Origin: Gemmataceae bacterium
GTDB taxonomy: Bacteria; Planctomycetota; Planctomycetia; Gemmatales; Gemmataceae
Assembly (NCBI GenBank): GCA_947490035.1
Contig: CANLGS010000138.1
Span: forward strand, 1-8,213
DNA length: 8,213 nt
Direction: 5' to 3'
Shown here piece after piece: positions 1 to 5,789 of the stretch. How positions within the stretch are numbered: the first letter of the stretch is position 1; the number at the start of each line of letters is the position of its first letter. Under the pieces are notes generated by a model. That model was not told the DNA's origin. It saw only the letters and a program-made list of their open reading frames with translations, and did not search any database. The position numbers and the translations under genes are program-made.

Positions 1-732
1 GCCGTTGGCCGGGTCCATCTGGTAGGTGTTGCGGTCGCCGAACGACGGCGGCGATTCGGCCGCGTCGCGGAACGGGCCGTAGAACCCGCTCGCGTACTTC
101 GCCGCGTAGCTCAGAATCGGGATGTCCTGAAAGCCAGCGTCGTCGAGTCCGGTGCGGATGGCACGCACCATGCCGTCCATCATGCCGCTCGGGGCGATCA
201 CGTCGGCGCCGGCTTTCGCGTGGCTCACGCACTGCTGCGCGAGGATGGGAAGGGTTGCGTCGTTGTCCACGTCGAGGATGCCGCCGCGGTCGCACAGGAT
301 GCCGCAGTGCCCGTGATCCGTGTACTCGCAGAAGCACTCGTCGGTCATCAGGAGCACGTCGGCACCGTGCGCTTTCCGCAGCGCGCGGAGTGCTTGCTGC
401 ACGATGCCTTCGTCCTTGAGCGCGCTGCTCCCGGTCGCGTCCTTGTATTCGGGGATGCCGAACAGGATGAACCCCTTGATACCGAGGTCGCGCGCCGCGC
501 CAACTTCGTCAACGAGCGTGTCGGTGCTGAGTTGGAAGTTCCCCGGCATGGAGCCGATCTCGGTGCGGACGCCCTTACCGGGCCGCACGAACAGCGGCAG
601 GATCAGGTCGCGTGCGCTCAGGTCTGTTTCGCGCACGAGTTCGCGCACGAGCGGGTTGTAGCGCAGCCGGCGCGGTCGCGCAACTGGGAAGGTCGGAGCG
701 GGGAGTGCGTCGCCGCAGATTGGGTGGTTCAT
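1..732 (-). CDS. hemB: Porphobilinogen synthase (delta-aminolevulinic acid dehydratase), 5' part
   Basis: Cytosolic enzyme that condenses two 5-aminolevulinate molecules into porphobilinogen, an early step of haem and other tetrapyrrole synthesis. The gene starts with ATG at 732 and reads leftward; 244 codons are inside the window, and I estimate that roughly 80-90 C-terminal residues are cut off. Visible family features are [16 protein letters not shown] near residues 21-36, LILPLFV at 43-49, and the metal-site segment [14 protein letters not shown] at 131-144. That segment has three cysteines (133, 135, 143), the pattern of zinc-dependent enzymes. PSGMMDGMV lies at 181-189. [15 protein letters not shown] at 208-222 carries Lys212, which matches the first active-site lysine. 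[12 protein letters not shown] at 232-243 is also typical. The second, Schiff-base lysine lies beyond the edge. No clear Shine-Dalgarno precedes the ATG. The gene is divergent from the barrel-protein gene. Identification is very secure. Confidence 0.96.
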   Translation of the reverse strand, partial: MNHPICGDALPAPTFPVARPRRLRYNPLVRELVRETDLSARDLILPLFVRPGKGVRTEIGSMPGNFQLSTDTLVDEVGAARDLGIKGFILFGIPEYKDATGSSALKDEGIVQQALRALRKAHGADVLLMTDECFCEYTDHGHCGILCDRGGILDVDNDATLPILAQQCVSHAKAGADVIAPSGMMDGMVRAIRTGLDDAGFQDIPILSYAAKYASGFYGPFRDAAESPPSFGDRNTYQMDPANG

Positions 733-825
733 CGGTGCCGTGGGTGTGAGTTTGCGTCTCGCCCATCTTAACGCCGAATGGGTTCATCTGGACACGTCCT
801 TCACACTTCGGCATAGGCACGCGAC
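733..825. promoter_or_regulatory. Divergent intergenic region between hemB and the BBP7 gene
   Basis: This 93-bp spacer must hold the start signals of both divergent genes if each has its own promoter. The most A/T-rich spot is around TCTTAACG near 767-774. I see no convincing -35/-10 pair on either strand and no strong operator palindrome; GGACACGTCC near 789-798 is a weak 4-bp-stem palindrome only. The promoter role is inferred from gene orientation. Confidence 0.4.
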
Positions 826-2229
826 ATGACAATTCCGTTACGGAGTCCGCGCATGCGCACGGTGTTCGCCGTGGCCGCTTTCGCATTTTTGCCGGTCGCG
901 GCGCTCGCGCAACCGGTGGCGCCGCCCCCAATCGCACCGCCGGCGCCGGCGCCGCTGCCGCCGAGTCAGGTGGCGCCGCCTGGGGTCGAGCCGCCGTTCC
1001 TGCGACCGGGCAAAGAGGTGTCGCAACCGCTCACGCCGGTCGGCCCTGCGCCCGCCCTCGTGCCGGTCGAACTGCCGCCCCTGCTGACGGTGCCGGAACT
1101 CAAGCCGGAACCGAAACCGGAGGTCAAGCCGGTCGCCGCGGAACACCCGCGCGGCCCGCGCGGGCCGGGGTGGAGCAGCGCCGAACTGCTGTACTGGTGG
1201 CCGATGCGCCAGCCGATACCGCCGCTCGTGTCCGGCACGCGAACCGGTCTCCCGCCGTTGTTCGGCGATGGCAGCACATCGTTGCTGGTGGGCGGTCGCG
1301 CGCTCGACTCGCAACCGCACGCCGGCGGGCGGTTCACGCTCGGCTCGTCGCTCGACACCGCCGAGACGTTCGGTTACGAGGTCACCTACCTGTTCCTCGG
1401 CACACGCACCCTGAGCGAACGCGTCACGGACTTGAACGGCAGTCGCGTGCGCAGTTTCGGTCTGCCATACACGAATGCGACCACCAGCCCGGCCGAATAC
1501 CTCACGCTCGCACAGCCGGGTACGAACAGCTCGCTGTTCGTCACGTCCGCGGCCACGCGAGTGCAGGGGTGGGAGGTGAACACGGTCGCGAACGTACTCG
1601 ACGAGAAGTGCGTGAAAATCAACGCGCTCGCCGGCTGGCGGTACTTCCAGGTTCACGAAGGACTGCGCCTCGAACAGACGCAACTGCGGTTCGCGGACAT
1701 GCCCGGTGTGGTGCGGACGGCTGACCAGTTCGACGCGCACAACCGGTTCCACGGCGGGCAAATCGGGCTGCACGCGGACGCGCGCCGCGGCGCGGTGTTC
1801 TGCGAAATGACCGCGAAGGTCGCGTTCGGCCAGAACTACGAGGTGGTGAAGAACGAGGGCATGACGATCCTGCAGTCGCCGGTTCTGGGCGGCACCGCGA
1901 CGCGGGCGTTCGGTGGGAGTGGCATCTACGTGCAGCCGTCGAACGCGGGGCGCAGTGCCAACGGCGTGTTCGCGGTGGTGCCTGAGGGGACGGTGAAGTT
2001 CGGGTTCCGCCTCGGCGACTTGGGCCGCGTGTACTTCGGCTACAGCTTCATCTATCTGAGCGACGCGGTTCGCCCCGGCGACCAGATCGACCGCACGCTG
2101 AACCCCGGACAGGTGCCGCTAATGAGCGGTACCGGCCCGGTGTACACGGCCGACCGCCCGGCCCGGGTCGTGAACCGCTCCGACTTCTGGGCGCAGGGGC
2201 TGATCATCGGATTGGAAACGCGGTATTGA
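826..2229 (+). CDS. BBP7 family outer-membrane beta-barrel protein
   Basis: Predicted exported protein of 467 residues, of a planctomycete-expanded family with no established biochemical function. The N-terminus has arginines at 6, 10 and 11, a hydrophobic core (about 12-26) and a likely signal-peptidase site after ALA at 26-28. A proline-rich linker follows (about 30-105: runs of PPP/PAP, then LKPEPKPEVKP). The conserved family entry WSSAELLYWWPMRQPIPPLVSG spans about 116-137. Alternating strand-like segments continue to the C-terminus, including AGWRYF at 269-274 and the family-like NRFHGGQIGLHAD at 306-318. The protein ends in FWAQGLIIGLETRY; the last residue is aromatic, as is usual for outer-membrane barrels. 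The ATG at 853 is an alternative start: GGAG at 842-845 lies 7 nt before it, and it gives a compact signal peptide starting MRTVFAVAAF. The upstream start at 826 has no clear ribosome site. The gene stands alone on its strand, facing a hairpin at its end. Confidence 0.88.
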   Translation: MTIPLRSPRMRTVFAVAAFAFLPVAALAQPVAPPPIAPPAPAPLPPSQVAPPGVEPPFLRPGKEVSQPLTPVGPAPALVPVELPPLLTVPELKPEPKPEVKPVAAEHPRGPRGPGWSSAELLYWWPMRQPIPPLVSGTRTGLPPLFGDGSTSLLVGGRALDSQPHAGGRFTLGSSLDTAETFGYEVTYLFLGTRTLSERVTDLNGSRVRSFGLPYTNATTSPAEYLTLAQPGTNSSLFVTSAATRVQGWEVNTVANVLDEKCVKINALAGWRYFQVHEGLRLEQTQLRFADMPGVVRTADQFDAHNRFHGGQIGLHADARRGAVFCEMTAKVAFGQNYEVVKNEGMTILQSPVLGGTATRAFGGSGIYVQPSNAGRSANGVFAVVPEGTVKFGFRLGDLGRVYFGYSFIYLSDAVRPGDQIDRTLNPGQVPLMSGTGPVYTADRPARVVNRSDFWAQGLIIGLETRY

Positions 2230-2230
2230 C

Positions 2231-2268
2231 GTAGGGGTGGGACAAGGCCTTGCGCAGGCCCACCCTAC
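2231..2268. terminator. Imperfect hairpin between convergent genes, likely bidirectional terminator
   Basis: The left arm GTAGGGGTGGG (2231-2241) pairs with CCCACCCTAC (2259-2268), with one bulged G. The 17-base interior contains CAAGGCCTTG and can form an extra GGCC/GGCC pairing. It starts 2 bp after the BBP7 stop and ends 5 bp before the end of the DUF6159-like gene, so it sits exactly between two convergent ends. There is no T-run on either side, so rho-independent termination is inferred from placement and stem strength. It may also be one copy of a dispersed G/C-rich palindrome. Confidence 0.55.
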
Positions 2269-2273
2269 ACGAA

Positions 2274-3131
2274 CTATCCGCGAGCGAACGCCGATTCCAT
2301 CACGCCGCGGTCGAACCCTTCGGGCACGCGGTCTTCGGCCGCGAACTGGTACAGCGCGGCGAGGAAGATCGTGTGCAGCGCCGAGCTGACGGCCATGTGG
2401 ATCAGGAACGCGATCCCGGCCACGACCAGCATCGCGACGCCCGGCACGGTCATGCCTTGCGAGAGGAGCAGAACGCCGACGAGGAACAGCAGGATCACCG
2501 GGACGAACAGCAGGAACAGGATGAAGTTCAGACCCATGTTCCCGACGAGCGCTTCGCCCCACGTCTTGCGCAGCAGCGACAGCGACCGGCCCACCGCGGC
2601 CATCGGCCCGACCTTCTCCACCACCAGCACCGGCACCACGAAGAACGTCATGATCGACCACGCGCTGCCGACCAGCCACGCGATGAGCGCACCGGCCTTC
2701 TCGTGCGAGTTCTCGATCACCTTCAGCAGCACGCCGACCGTGGCCGACACCAGCGCCCACGCGAAAATCTGCGGCAGCCGGGCCATCGCCATGCGGAACC
2801 CGTCGGCGATTCGCGGGGTTTCGCCGTTGAACCGCAGCATCGCGCAACTGATGAGCGCCGAGTTGCAGAAGATGATGACGAAGTACGTGCAGAAGTAGAA
2901 CGCGAACGACACCGCGTACACCCACAGCGGCGGCTTGTTGTTGTTCTGCTGGAGTTGTTGTTGGAACTGTTTCCAATCGACCAGCGTGGCCAGCGGCACT
3001 GCGAAGCTGAGCATCACGAGCAGGAACATGAACCCGCTGACGAACGGGAAGAACAGCAGGTGCTTGTCGCGCACGAGGACGCGCCAGGTGCTCCCAGCGA
3101 GCGCAAAGCCGTTCGAGATACGGGTGAACAT
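2274..3131 (-). CDS. DUF6159-like multi-pass membrane protein
   Basis: Integral inner-membrane protein of 285 residues, function unknown. The N-terminus MFTRISNGFALAGSTWRVL followed by RDKHLLFFPFVSG resembles the DUF6159 family start. Hydrophobic segments lie at about 26-50, 69-98, 121-139, 148-173, 200-225 and 229-262, so about six membrane passes. A polar Q/N-rich loop (residues 55-65) lies between the first two. VEKVGPMAAVGRSLSLLRKTWGEAL at about 171-195 is an amphipathic cytoplasmic-type segment seen in related membrane proteins. The ATG at 3131 is chosen over an upstream in-frame start at 3212: GGAG lies 7 nt before it, the family begins here, and the upstream extension would be an unlikely basic leader that overlaps the 3175-3210 hairpin. 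It is 95 bp downstream of the nucleotidyltransferase-like gene on the same strand. The family call is from remembered sequence character and is moderate; the membrane topology is clear. Confidence 0.78.
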   Translation of the reverse strand: MFTRISNGFALAGSTWRVLVRDKHLLFFPFVSGFMFLLVMLSFAVPLATLVDWKQFQQQLQQNNNKPPLWVYAVSFAFYFCTYFVIIFCNSALISCAMLRFNGETPRIADGFRMAMARLPQIFAWALVSATVGVLLKVIENSHEKAGALIAWLVGSAWSIMTFFVVPVLVVEKVGPMAAVGRSLSLLRKTWGEALVGNMGLNFILFLLFVPVILLFLVGVLLLSQGMTVPGVAMLVVAGIAFLIHMAVSSALHTIFLAALYQFAAEDRVPEGFDRGVMESAFARG

Positions 3132-3138
3132 TGGACGA

Positions 3139-3142
3139 CTCC
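3139..3142 (-). promoter_or_regulatory. Shine-Dalgarno GGAG fixing the start of the DUF6159-like gene
   Basis: Read on the minus strand, GGAG is followed by 7 nt and then the ATG at 3131. It supports that codon over the in-frame start 81 bp upstream. A possible -10-like TACACT lies further upstream (about 3165-3170), but no matching -35 element is visible. Confidence 0.55.
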
Positions 3143-3174
3143 GGTGATGTGGGGGAACGCAGTAAGTGTACCAC

Positions 3175-3210
3175 GAAGGCGCGCGTTCGCCAGTGCGGGT
3201 GCGCGCCTTC
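3175..3210. terminator. Perfect 10-bp inverted repeat after the nucleotidyltransferase-like gene
   Basis: GAAGGCGCGC (3175-3184) and GCGCGCCTTC (3201-3210) are perfect inverted arms around a 16-nt loop. It begins 17 bp after the stop of the nucleotidyltransferase-like gene and lies upstream of the DUF6159-like start. This could be a terminator or attenuator between the two leftward genes, or an operator. No U-tract follows on the minus strand, so the terminator role is inferred. Confidence 0.45.
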
Positions 3211-3226
3211 ACGAGTTATTCGCCGG

Positions 3227-3820
3227 TCAGCCGTCGGGGTTAGCAAGAATCTGCCGGAGCCGGTCCGCGAGCACCTCGGGGAACCGCTCCGGCCACGTCG
3301 CGTCGATCAGCCCGAGTCGCGCCATGTCTTGGAGGTGAACCTGATCCTTAAGACGGAAAGCGACGAGTTTCATCCGCACGAGCGCGTCGAGTGCGATCAC
3401 TTGGAATGCGGCCCCGCGCTCGGACTCCGACATATCAGGCGCGGGAACCGGGTCAGTCTCTTTCACCTTCTCTCCGGCGAACAGCAGGTGAACGCCTTCG
3501 CTCGGCTTGCCGTCCGGCCGCTCGTAGAACAGGTGGACGCCGTAGGTGAACGCGTACTCGAACCCGACCGCGTCCATCGCGGCCTTCGCGCGCTCAAGGT
3601 CGTCGCGCCGGATGAGGACGTCCACGTCGCGCGTGTTACGGATCGAACCTTCATCGACTTTCGCGACCCACGCCGCGACCGCGTTCCCTCCGATGATGGC
3701 GTAGGGAACGCTTCCGCCTTCCAATGCTCGGGCGGCTCGGTGTAACCGTTCTTGTACTTTTTCCACGGCTCGCCCCATCCTTTCGAGAATGTCCGCCGGC
3801 CACGGTGCGCTGACGTTCAT
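3227..3820 (-). CDS. Nucleotidyltransferase-fold protein of unknown function
   Basis: Small soluble protein of 197 residues with the hallmark start of the polymerase-beta-type nucleotidyltransferase fold. YAIIGGNAVAAWV (residues 40-52) supplies the GG turn, and NTRDVDVLIRRDDL (62-75) supplies the DxD pair (Asp65, Asp67) that would bind metal. A later strand, GVHLLFAGEKV (109-119), carries His where a classical enzyme would have a third acidic residue. The C-terminal half has conserved-looking VIALDALVRMKLVAFRLKDQVHLQDM (141-166) and then a helical LIDATWPERFPEVLADRL segment. The layout resembles a family I recall as frequent in planctomycetes, usually left as hypothetical or nucleotidyltransferase. 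Substrate is unknown. It could be related to MNT or AbiEii-type proteins, but no HEPN or antitoxin partner is adjacent. It lies 8 bp after the aminotransferase gene, with a good ribosome site, so the two are probably cotranscribed. Confidence 0.75.
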   Translation of the reverse strand: MNVSAPWPADILERMGRAVEKVQERLHRAARALEGGSVPYAIIGGNAVAAWVAKVDEGSIRNTRDVDVLIRRDDLERAKAAMDAVGFEYAFTYGVHLFYERPDGKPSEGVHLLFAGEKVKETDPVPAPDMSESERGAAFQVIALDALVRMKLVAFRLKDQVHLQDMARLGLIDATWPERFPEVLADRLRQILANPDG

Positions 3821-3824
3821 GATT

Positions 3825-3830
3825 CACCTC
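3825..3830 (-). promoter_or_regulatory. Ribosome binding site overlapping the upstream stop codon
   Basis: On the minus strand the junction reads TGAGGTGAATCATG. The TGA stop of the aminotransferase gene overlaps the GAGGTG ribosome site of the nucleotidyltransferase-like gene. This points to one transcript and possible translational coupling, and supports the start at 3820. Confidence 0.65.
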
Positions 3831-5007
3831 ACGCGGAGTAAGCGAGTTCGGCCGCGGCCACGCCGCTGCCCGGGGTCACCTTCACGCCCGCGCCGCGCAG
3901 GACGTGCTCCATCGCCGCCAGCACCGACAGCACGCAGATCGCACGGCTGTTGTAACCCATGATGCCGATCCGCCACGCCTTGCCCTTGAACTCGCCCAGC
4001 CCGCCGCCGATCTCGATGCCGAACTCGGTCAGCAGCCGCTTGCGGCACGCCACGTCATCGACGCCGGCGGGAATCTTCACCGCGTTCAACTGCGGCAGAC
4101 GGCACGCCTCCGCCGCGATGTACTCCAGCCCGATCGCCTCCAGCCCGGCCCGCAGCGCGAAGTGATTCCGGTAGTGCCGTGCGTGCCGTGCTTCCAGCCC
4201 TTCCTCCAGCACGAGGCGAAGCCCTTCGCGCAGCGCGTAGACCATCGTGATCGGGGCGGTGTGGTGGTAAGCCCGGTCGCCGCCCCAGTAACTCATGATC
4301 GATGAGAGGTCGAGATACCAGCTCTGCACCTTCGTCTTGCGCGCCTTCAGCGCGTCCACCGCGCGCGGGCTGAAGCTGACCGGCGACATGCCCGGCGGGC
4401 AGCTCAACCCCTTCTGCGAGCAACTGAACGCCGCGTCCACCTCCCACGCATCGAGTTCCACCGGCGTGCAGCCGAGCGAGGTCACGCAGTCGGTAATCAG
4501 CAGCGTGTCGAACTCGTGGCACAGTTTGCCGACTTCGGAGATGTCTTGCAGCGCGCCGGTCGAAGTCTCGGCGTGAACCAGTCCCATGACCTTCGGTCGC
4601 GTCGTTTTGAGGATGTCGCGGAGTTCGTTCAGATCGAACGTCTGGCCCCACGGCTTTTCCTTCGCCGTGAGTTTGCAGCCGGTGCGCCCGGCCACGTCGA
4701 TCATTCGCGTGCCGAAGTAGCCGATGCTGCACACGGTCACCGCGTCGCCCGGCTCGATCAGGTTGACGAAGCACGACTCCATGCCGGCCATGCCGGTCGC
4801 GGAGATGGGGAACGTGAGTTGGTTCTTCGTCTTGTACACCTCGCGCAGCATGAGCTGCGTGTCGTTCATGATCTCCAGGAACTGCGGGTCGAGGTGACCG
4901 AGCAGCGGCGTGGACATCGCGGAGAGGACGCGCGGGTGTGCGTCGCTCGGACCCGGCCCGAGGAGCAGGCGCGGCGCGGGGGAGAGTTGGCCTGGGATTG
5001 TTGTCAT
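3829..5007 (-). CDS. Alanine-glyoxylate-type aminotransferase (class V, PLP-dependent)
   Basis: Cytosolic pyridoxal-phosphate enzyme of 392 residues, close to the usual family length. The family transfers an amino group to glyoxylate or a similar 2-oxo acid, with alanine, serine or (S)-ureidoglycine as possible donors. The N-terminal LLLGPGPSDAHPRVLSAM (15-31) and GHLDPQF (37-43) are typical of the AGXT/PucG group. SIGYFGTRM (94-102), VHAETSTGALQDI (144-156) and TDCVTSLGCTPVELDAWEVD (172-191) follow; Asp173 should contact the cofactor ring nitrogen. CSQKGLSCPPGMSPVSFS (196-213) holds the Schiff-base lysine, Lys199. YHHTAPITMVYALREGL (247-263) and WRIGIMGYNSR (345-355) contain likely substrate-binding residues, including Arg347. 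The upstream in-frame GTG at 5016 is an alternative start adding MTP; the ATG at 5007 is preferred, though neither has a strong ribosome site. It is followed 8 bp later by the nucleotidyltransferase-like gene. The exact amino donor cannot be told from sequence. Confidence 0.9.
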   Translation of the reverse strand: MTTIPGQLSPAPRLLLGPGPSDAHPRVLSAMSTPLLGHLDPQFLEIMNDTQLMLREVYKTKNQLTFPISATGMAGMESCFVNLIEPGDAVTVCSIGYFGTRMIDVAGRTGCKLTAKEKPWGQTFDLNELRDILKTTRPKVMGLVHAETSTGALQDISEVGKLCHEFDTLLITDCVTSLGCTPVELDAWEVDAAFSCSQKGLSCPPGMSPVSFSPRAVDALKARKTKVQSWYLDLSSIMSYWGGDRAYHHTAPITMVYALREGLRLVLEEGLEARHARHYRNHFALRAGLEAIGLEYIAAEACRLPQLNAVKIPAGVDDVACRKRLLTEFGIEIGGGLGEFKGKAWRIGIMGYNSRAICVLSVLAAMEHVLRGAGVKVTPGSGVAAAELAYSA

Positions 5008-5053
5008 GGGGGTCACCAGAGGGCATAGGACAGAAGATCGTCGTCTATTGGTT

Positions 5054-5118
5054 TTAGCCCTCGGAGAGGGCGTCAGATGTTAGCCCAGGGTGCAGCGAGT
5101 CTTCGAGCCAACCCTGGG
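5054..5118 (+). repeat. Two-hairpin intergenic repeat unit, copy L
   Basis: The unit reads TTAGCCC, then hairpin 1 (GCCCTC-GGA-GAGGGC, 5057-5071), then CAGATGTTAG, then hairpin 2 (CCCAGGGT at 5084-5091 pairing with ACCCTGGG at 5111-5118 over a 19-nt loop). A second copy lies in inverted orientation at 5153-5216. Positions 5074-5093 match its counterpart exactly over 20 bases. This looks like a REP-type dispersed palindromic element; the dispersal is inferred. Confidence 0.8.
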
Positions 5119-5152
5119 CGGGCGAAGGCGGATCGGTCGTCCGCGTCGGCCA

Positions 5153-5216
5153 CCCAGGGTTTGTTCGCTGCGCTCGCCGCACCCTGGGCTAACATCTGCC
5201 GCCCCTCCGGGGCTAA
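5153..5216 (-). repeat. Two-hairpin intergenic repeat unit, copy R (inverted)
   Basis: On the minus strand it reads TTAGCCC, hairpin 1 (GCCCC-GGA-GGGGC, 5201-5213), CAGATGTTAG, and hairpin 2 (arms 5181-5188 and 5153-5160, 20-nt loop). Compared with copy L, stem 1 is one base pair shorter and differs in matched fashion on both sides, keeping pairing and the GGA loop. It ends 3 bp from the isochorismatase-family stop codon, so it lies directly in that gene's 3' end and could act as a terminator or mRNA-stabilising structure. The 34-bp spacer between copies holds a weak GCGGA/TCCGC stem (5128-5144). Confidence 0.8.
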
Positions 5217-5219
5217 GAA

Positions 5220-5786
5220 TCAAACCGGTTCCCTGGAGATGACCAGTTTACTGATTACCTTGAACTGCGGGTGGGTGGAGTCGTGCAGCCACTCGAACGC
5301 GACCGCCTCGGCGGTGGTCAGCACAGCGCCCGCCTGTTCGAGCCGGCGCAGCGCGGTGTCGTGGTCGAGCTGGCCGCGCGCGGCGAGTGCATCAACAGGG
5401 AGGAACACGTGCAACCCGGCGTGGAGCAGGTCCAGCGCGGTCTGCGCGACGCACACGTGCGTCTCCATCCCGACCAGCACCACGTTCGGCCGGCGGAGCA
5501 TCTCAAGTTCTTCGAGGAACGTGTCGGCGCCGCAGCAACTGAACGCGGTCTTCGCGGGCAGCGCCGCGGGCAGTCGGCGGGCGATGTCCGCAGTCGTCGG
5601 ACCTAGCCCTTTTGGGTACTGCTCGGTCGCGCGCACGGGCACTTCCAGTAGCGCCGCCACGTCGAGCACGAACCCGGCGTTGCGGACGAGTGCCGCGGCC
5701 GCGGGCATCTTCGCCAGGAGCCTGTCCTGAATGTCGATCACCACGACGACGGACGTTTCGATGCGCAGCCGCTTCACGGTACTCAT
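5220..5786 (-). CDS. Isochorismatase-family cysteine hydrolase
   Basis: Soluble single-domain hydrolase of 188 residues with the alpha/beta isochorismatase fold. VVVVIDIQDRLLAKM (13-27) supplies the catalytic Asp18. VRATEQYPKGLGPT (51-64) is the signature of the ISOC1/ISOC2-like branch. KTAFSC (79-84) supplies Lys79, and VGMETHVCVAQTALDLL (105-121) holds the nucleophile Cys112 after the family's G-x-E-T-H turn. The Asp-Lys-Cys triad is therefore intact. Members of this branch are often annotated only as hydrolases; the substrate is unknown and nothing nearby points to isochorismate or nicotinamide metabolism. The ATG at 5786 is preceded by GAGGG and 6 nt, and lies 3 bp after the transglutaminase stop codon, so the two genes are almost certainly cotranscribed. 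The repeat pair follows immediately downstream. Confidence 0.9.
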   Translation of the reverse strand: MSTVKRLRIETSVVVVIDIQDRLLAKMPAAAALVRNAGFVLDVAALLEVPVRATEQYPKGLGPTTADIARRLPAALPAKTAFSCCGADTFLEELEMLRRPNVVLVGMETHVCVAQTALDLLHAGLHVFLPVDALAARGQLDHDTALRRLEQAGAVLTTAEAVAFEWLHDSTHPQFKVISKLVISREPV

Positions 5787-5789
5787 TCG

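Noticed and set aside
220..771. Plus-strand open frames opposite hemB
   Set aside because: They are antisense shadows. The minus-strand reading is an unmistakable HemB with metal-site cysteines and the active-site lysine.
838..1773. Minus-strand open frame of 311 codons antisense to the BBP7 gene
   Set aside because: Arg-rich translation without motifs; the plus-strand frame has a signal peptide and family signatures.
2250..3338. Long plus-strand open frame of 362 codons
   Set aside because: It lies antisense to the membrane-protein gene. Its translation is rich in His, Arg, Glu and Gln without any domain pattern, as expected for a shadow frame in G/C-rich DNA.
3227..3820. MNT antitoxin or AbiEii-type toxin of a toxin-antitoxin pair
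   Set aside because: No HEPN toxin or AbiEi-like antitoxin is next to it; the neighbours are an aminotransferase and a membrane protein.
4055..5026. Minus-strand open frame of 323 codons overlapping the aminotransferase
   Set aside because: The frame is a shifted shadow with Arg/Ala-rich composition. The aminotransferase frame carries all family motifs.
5054..5216. Insertion-sequence or MITE ends
   Set aside because: The inverted arms enclose only 34 bp with no transposase, and I see no flanking target duplication. Each unit has its own internal hairpins, which fits an inverted REP-type pair better.
5054..5216. CRISPR array
   Set aside because: There are only two copies, in inverted rather than direct orientation, with no regular spacers and no cas genes.
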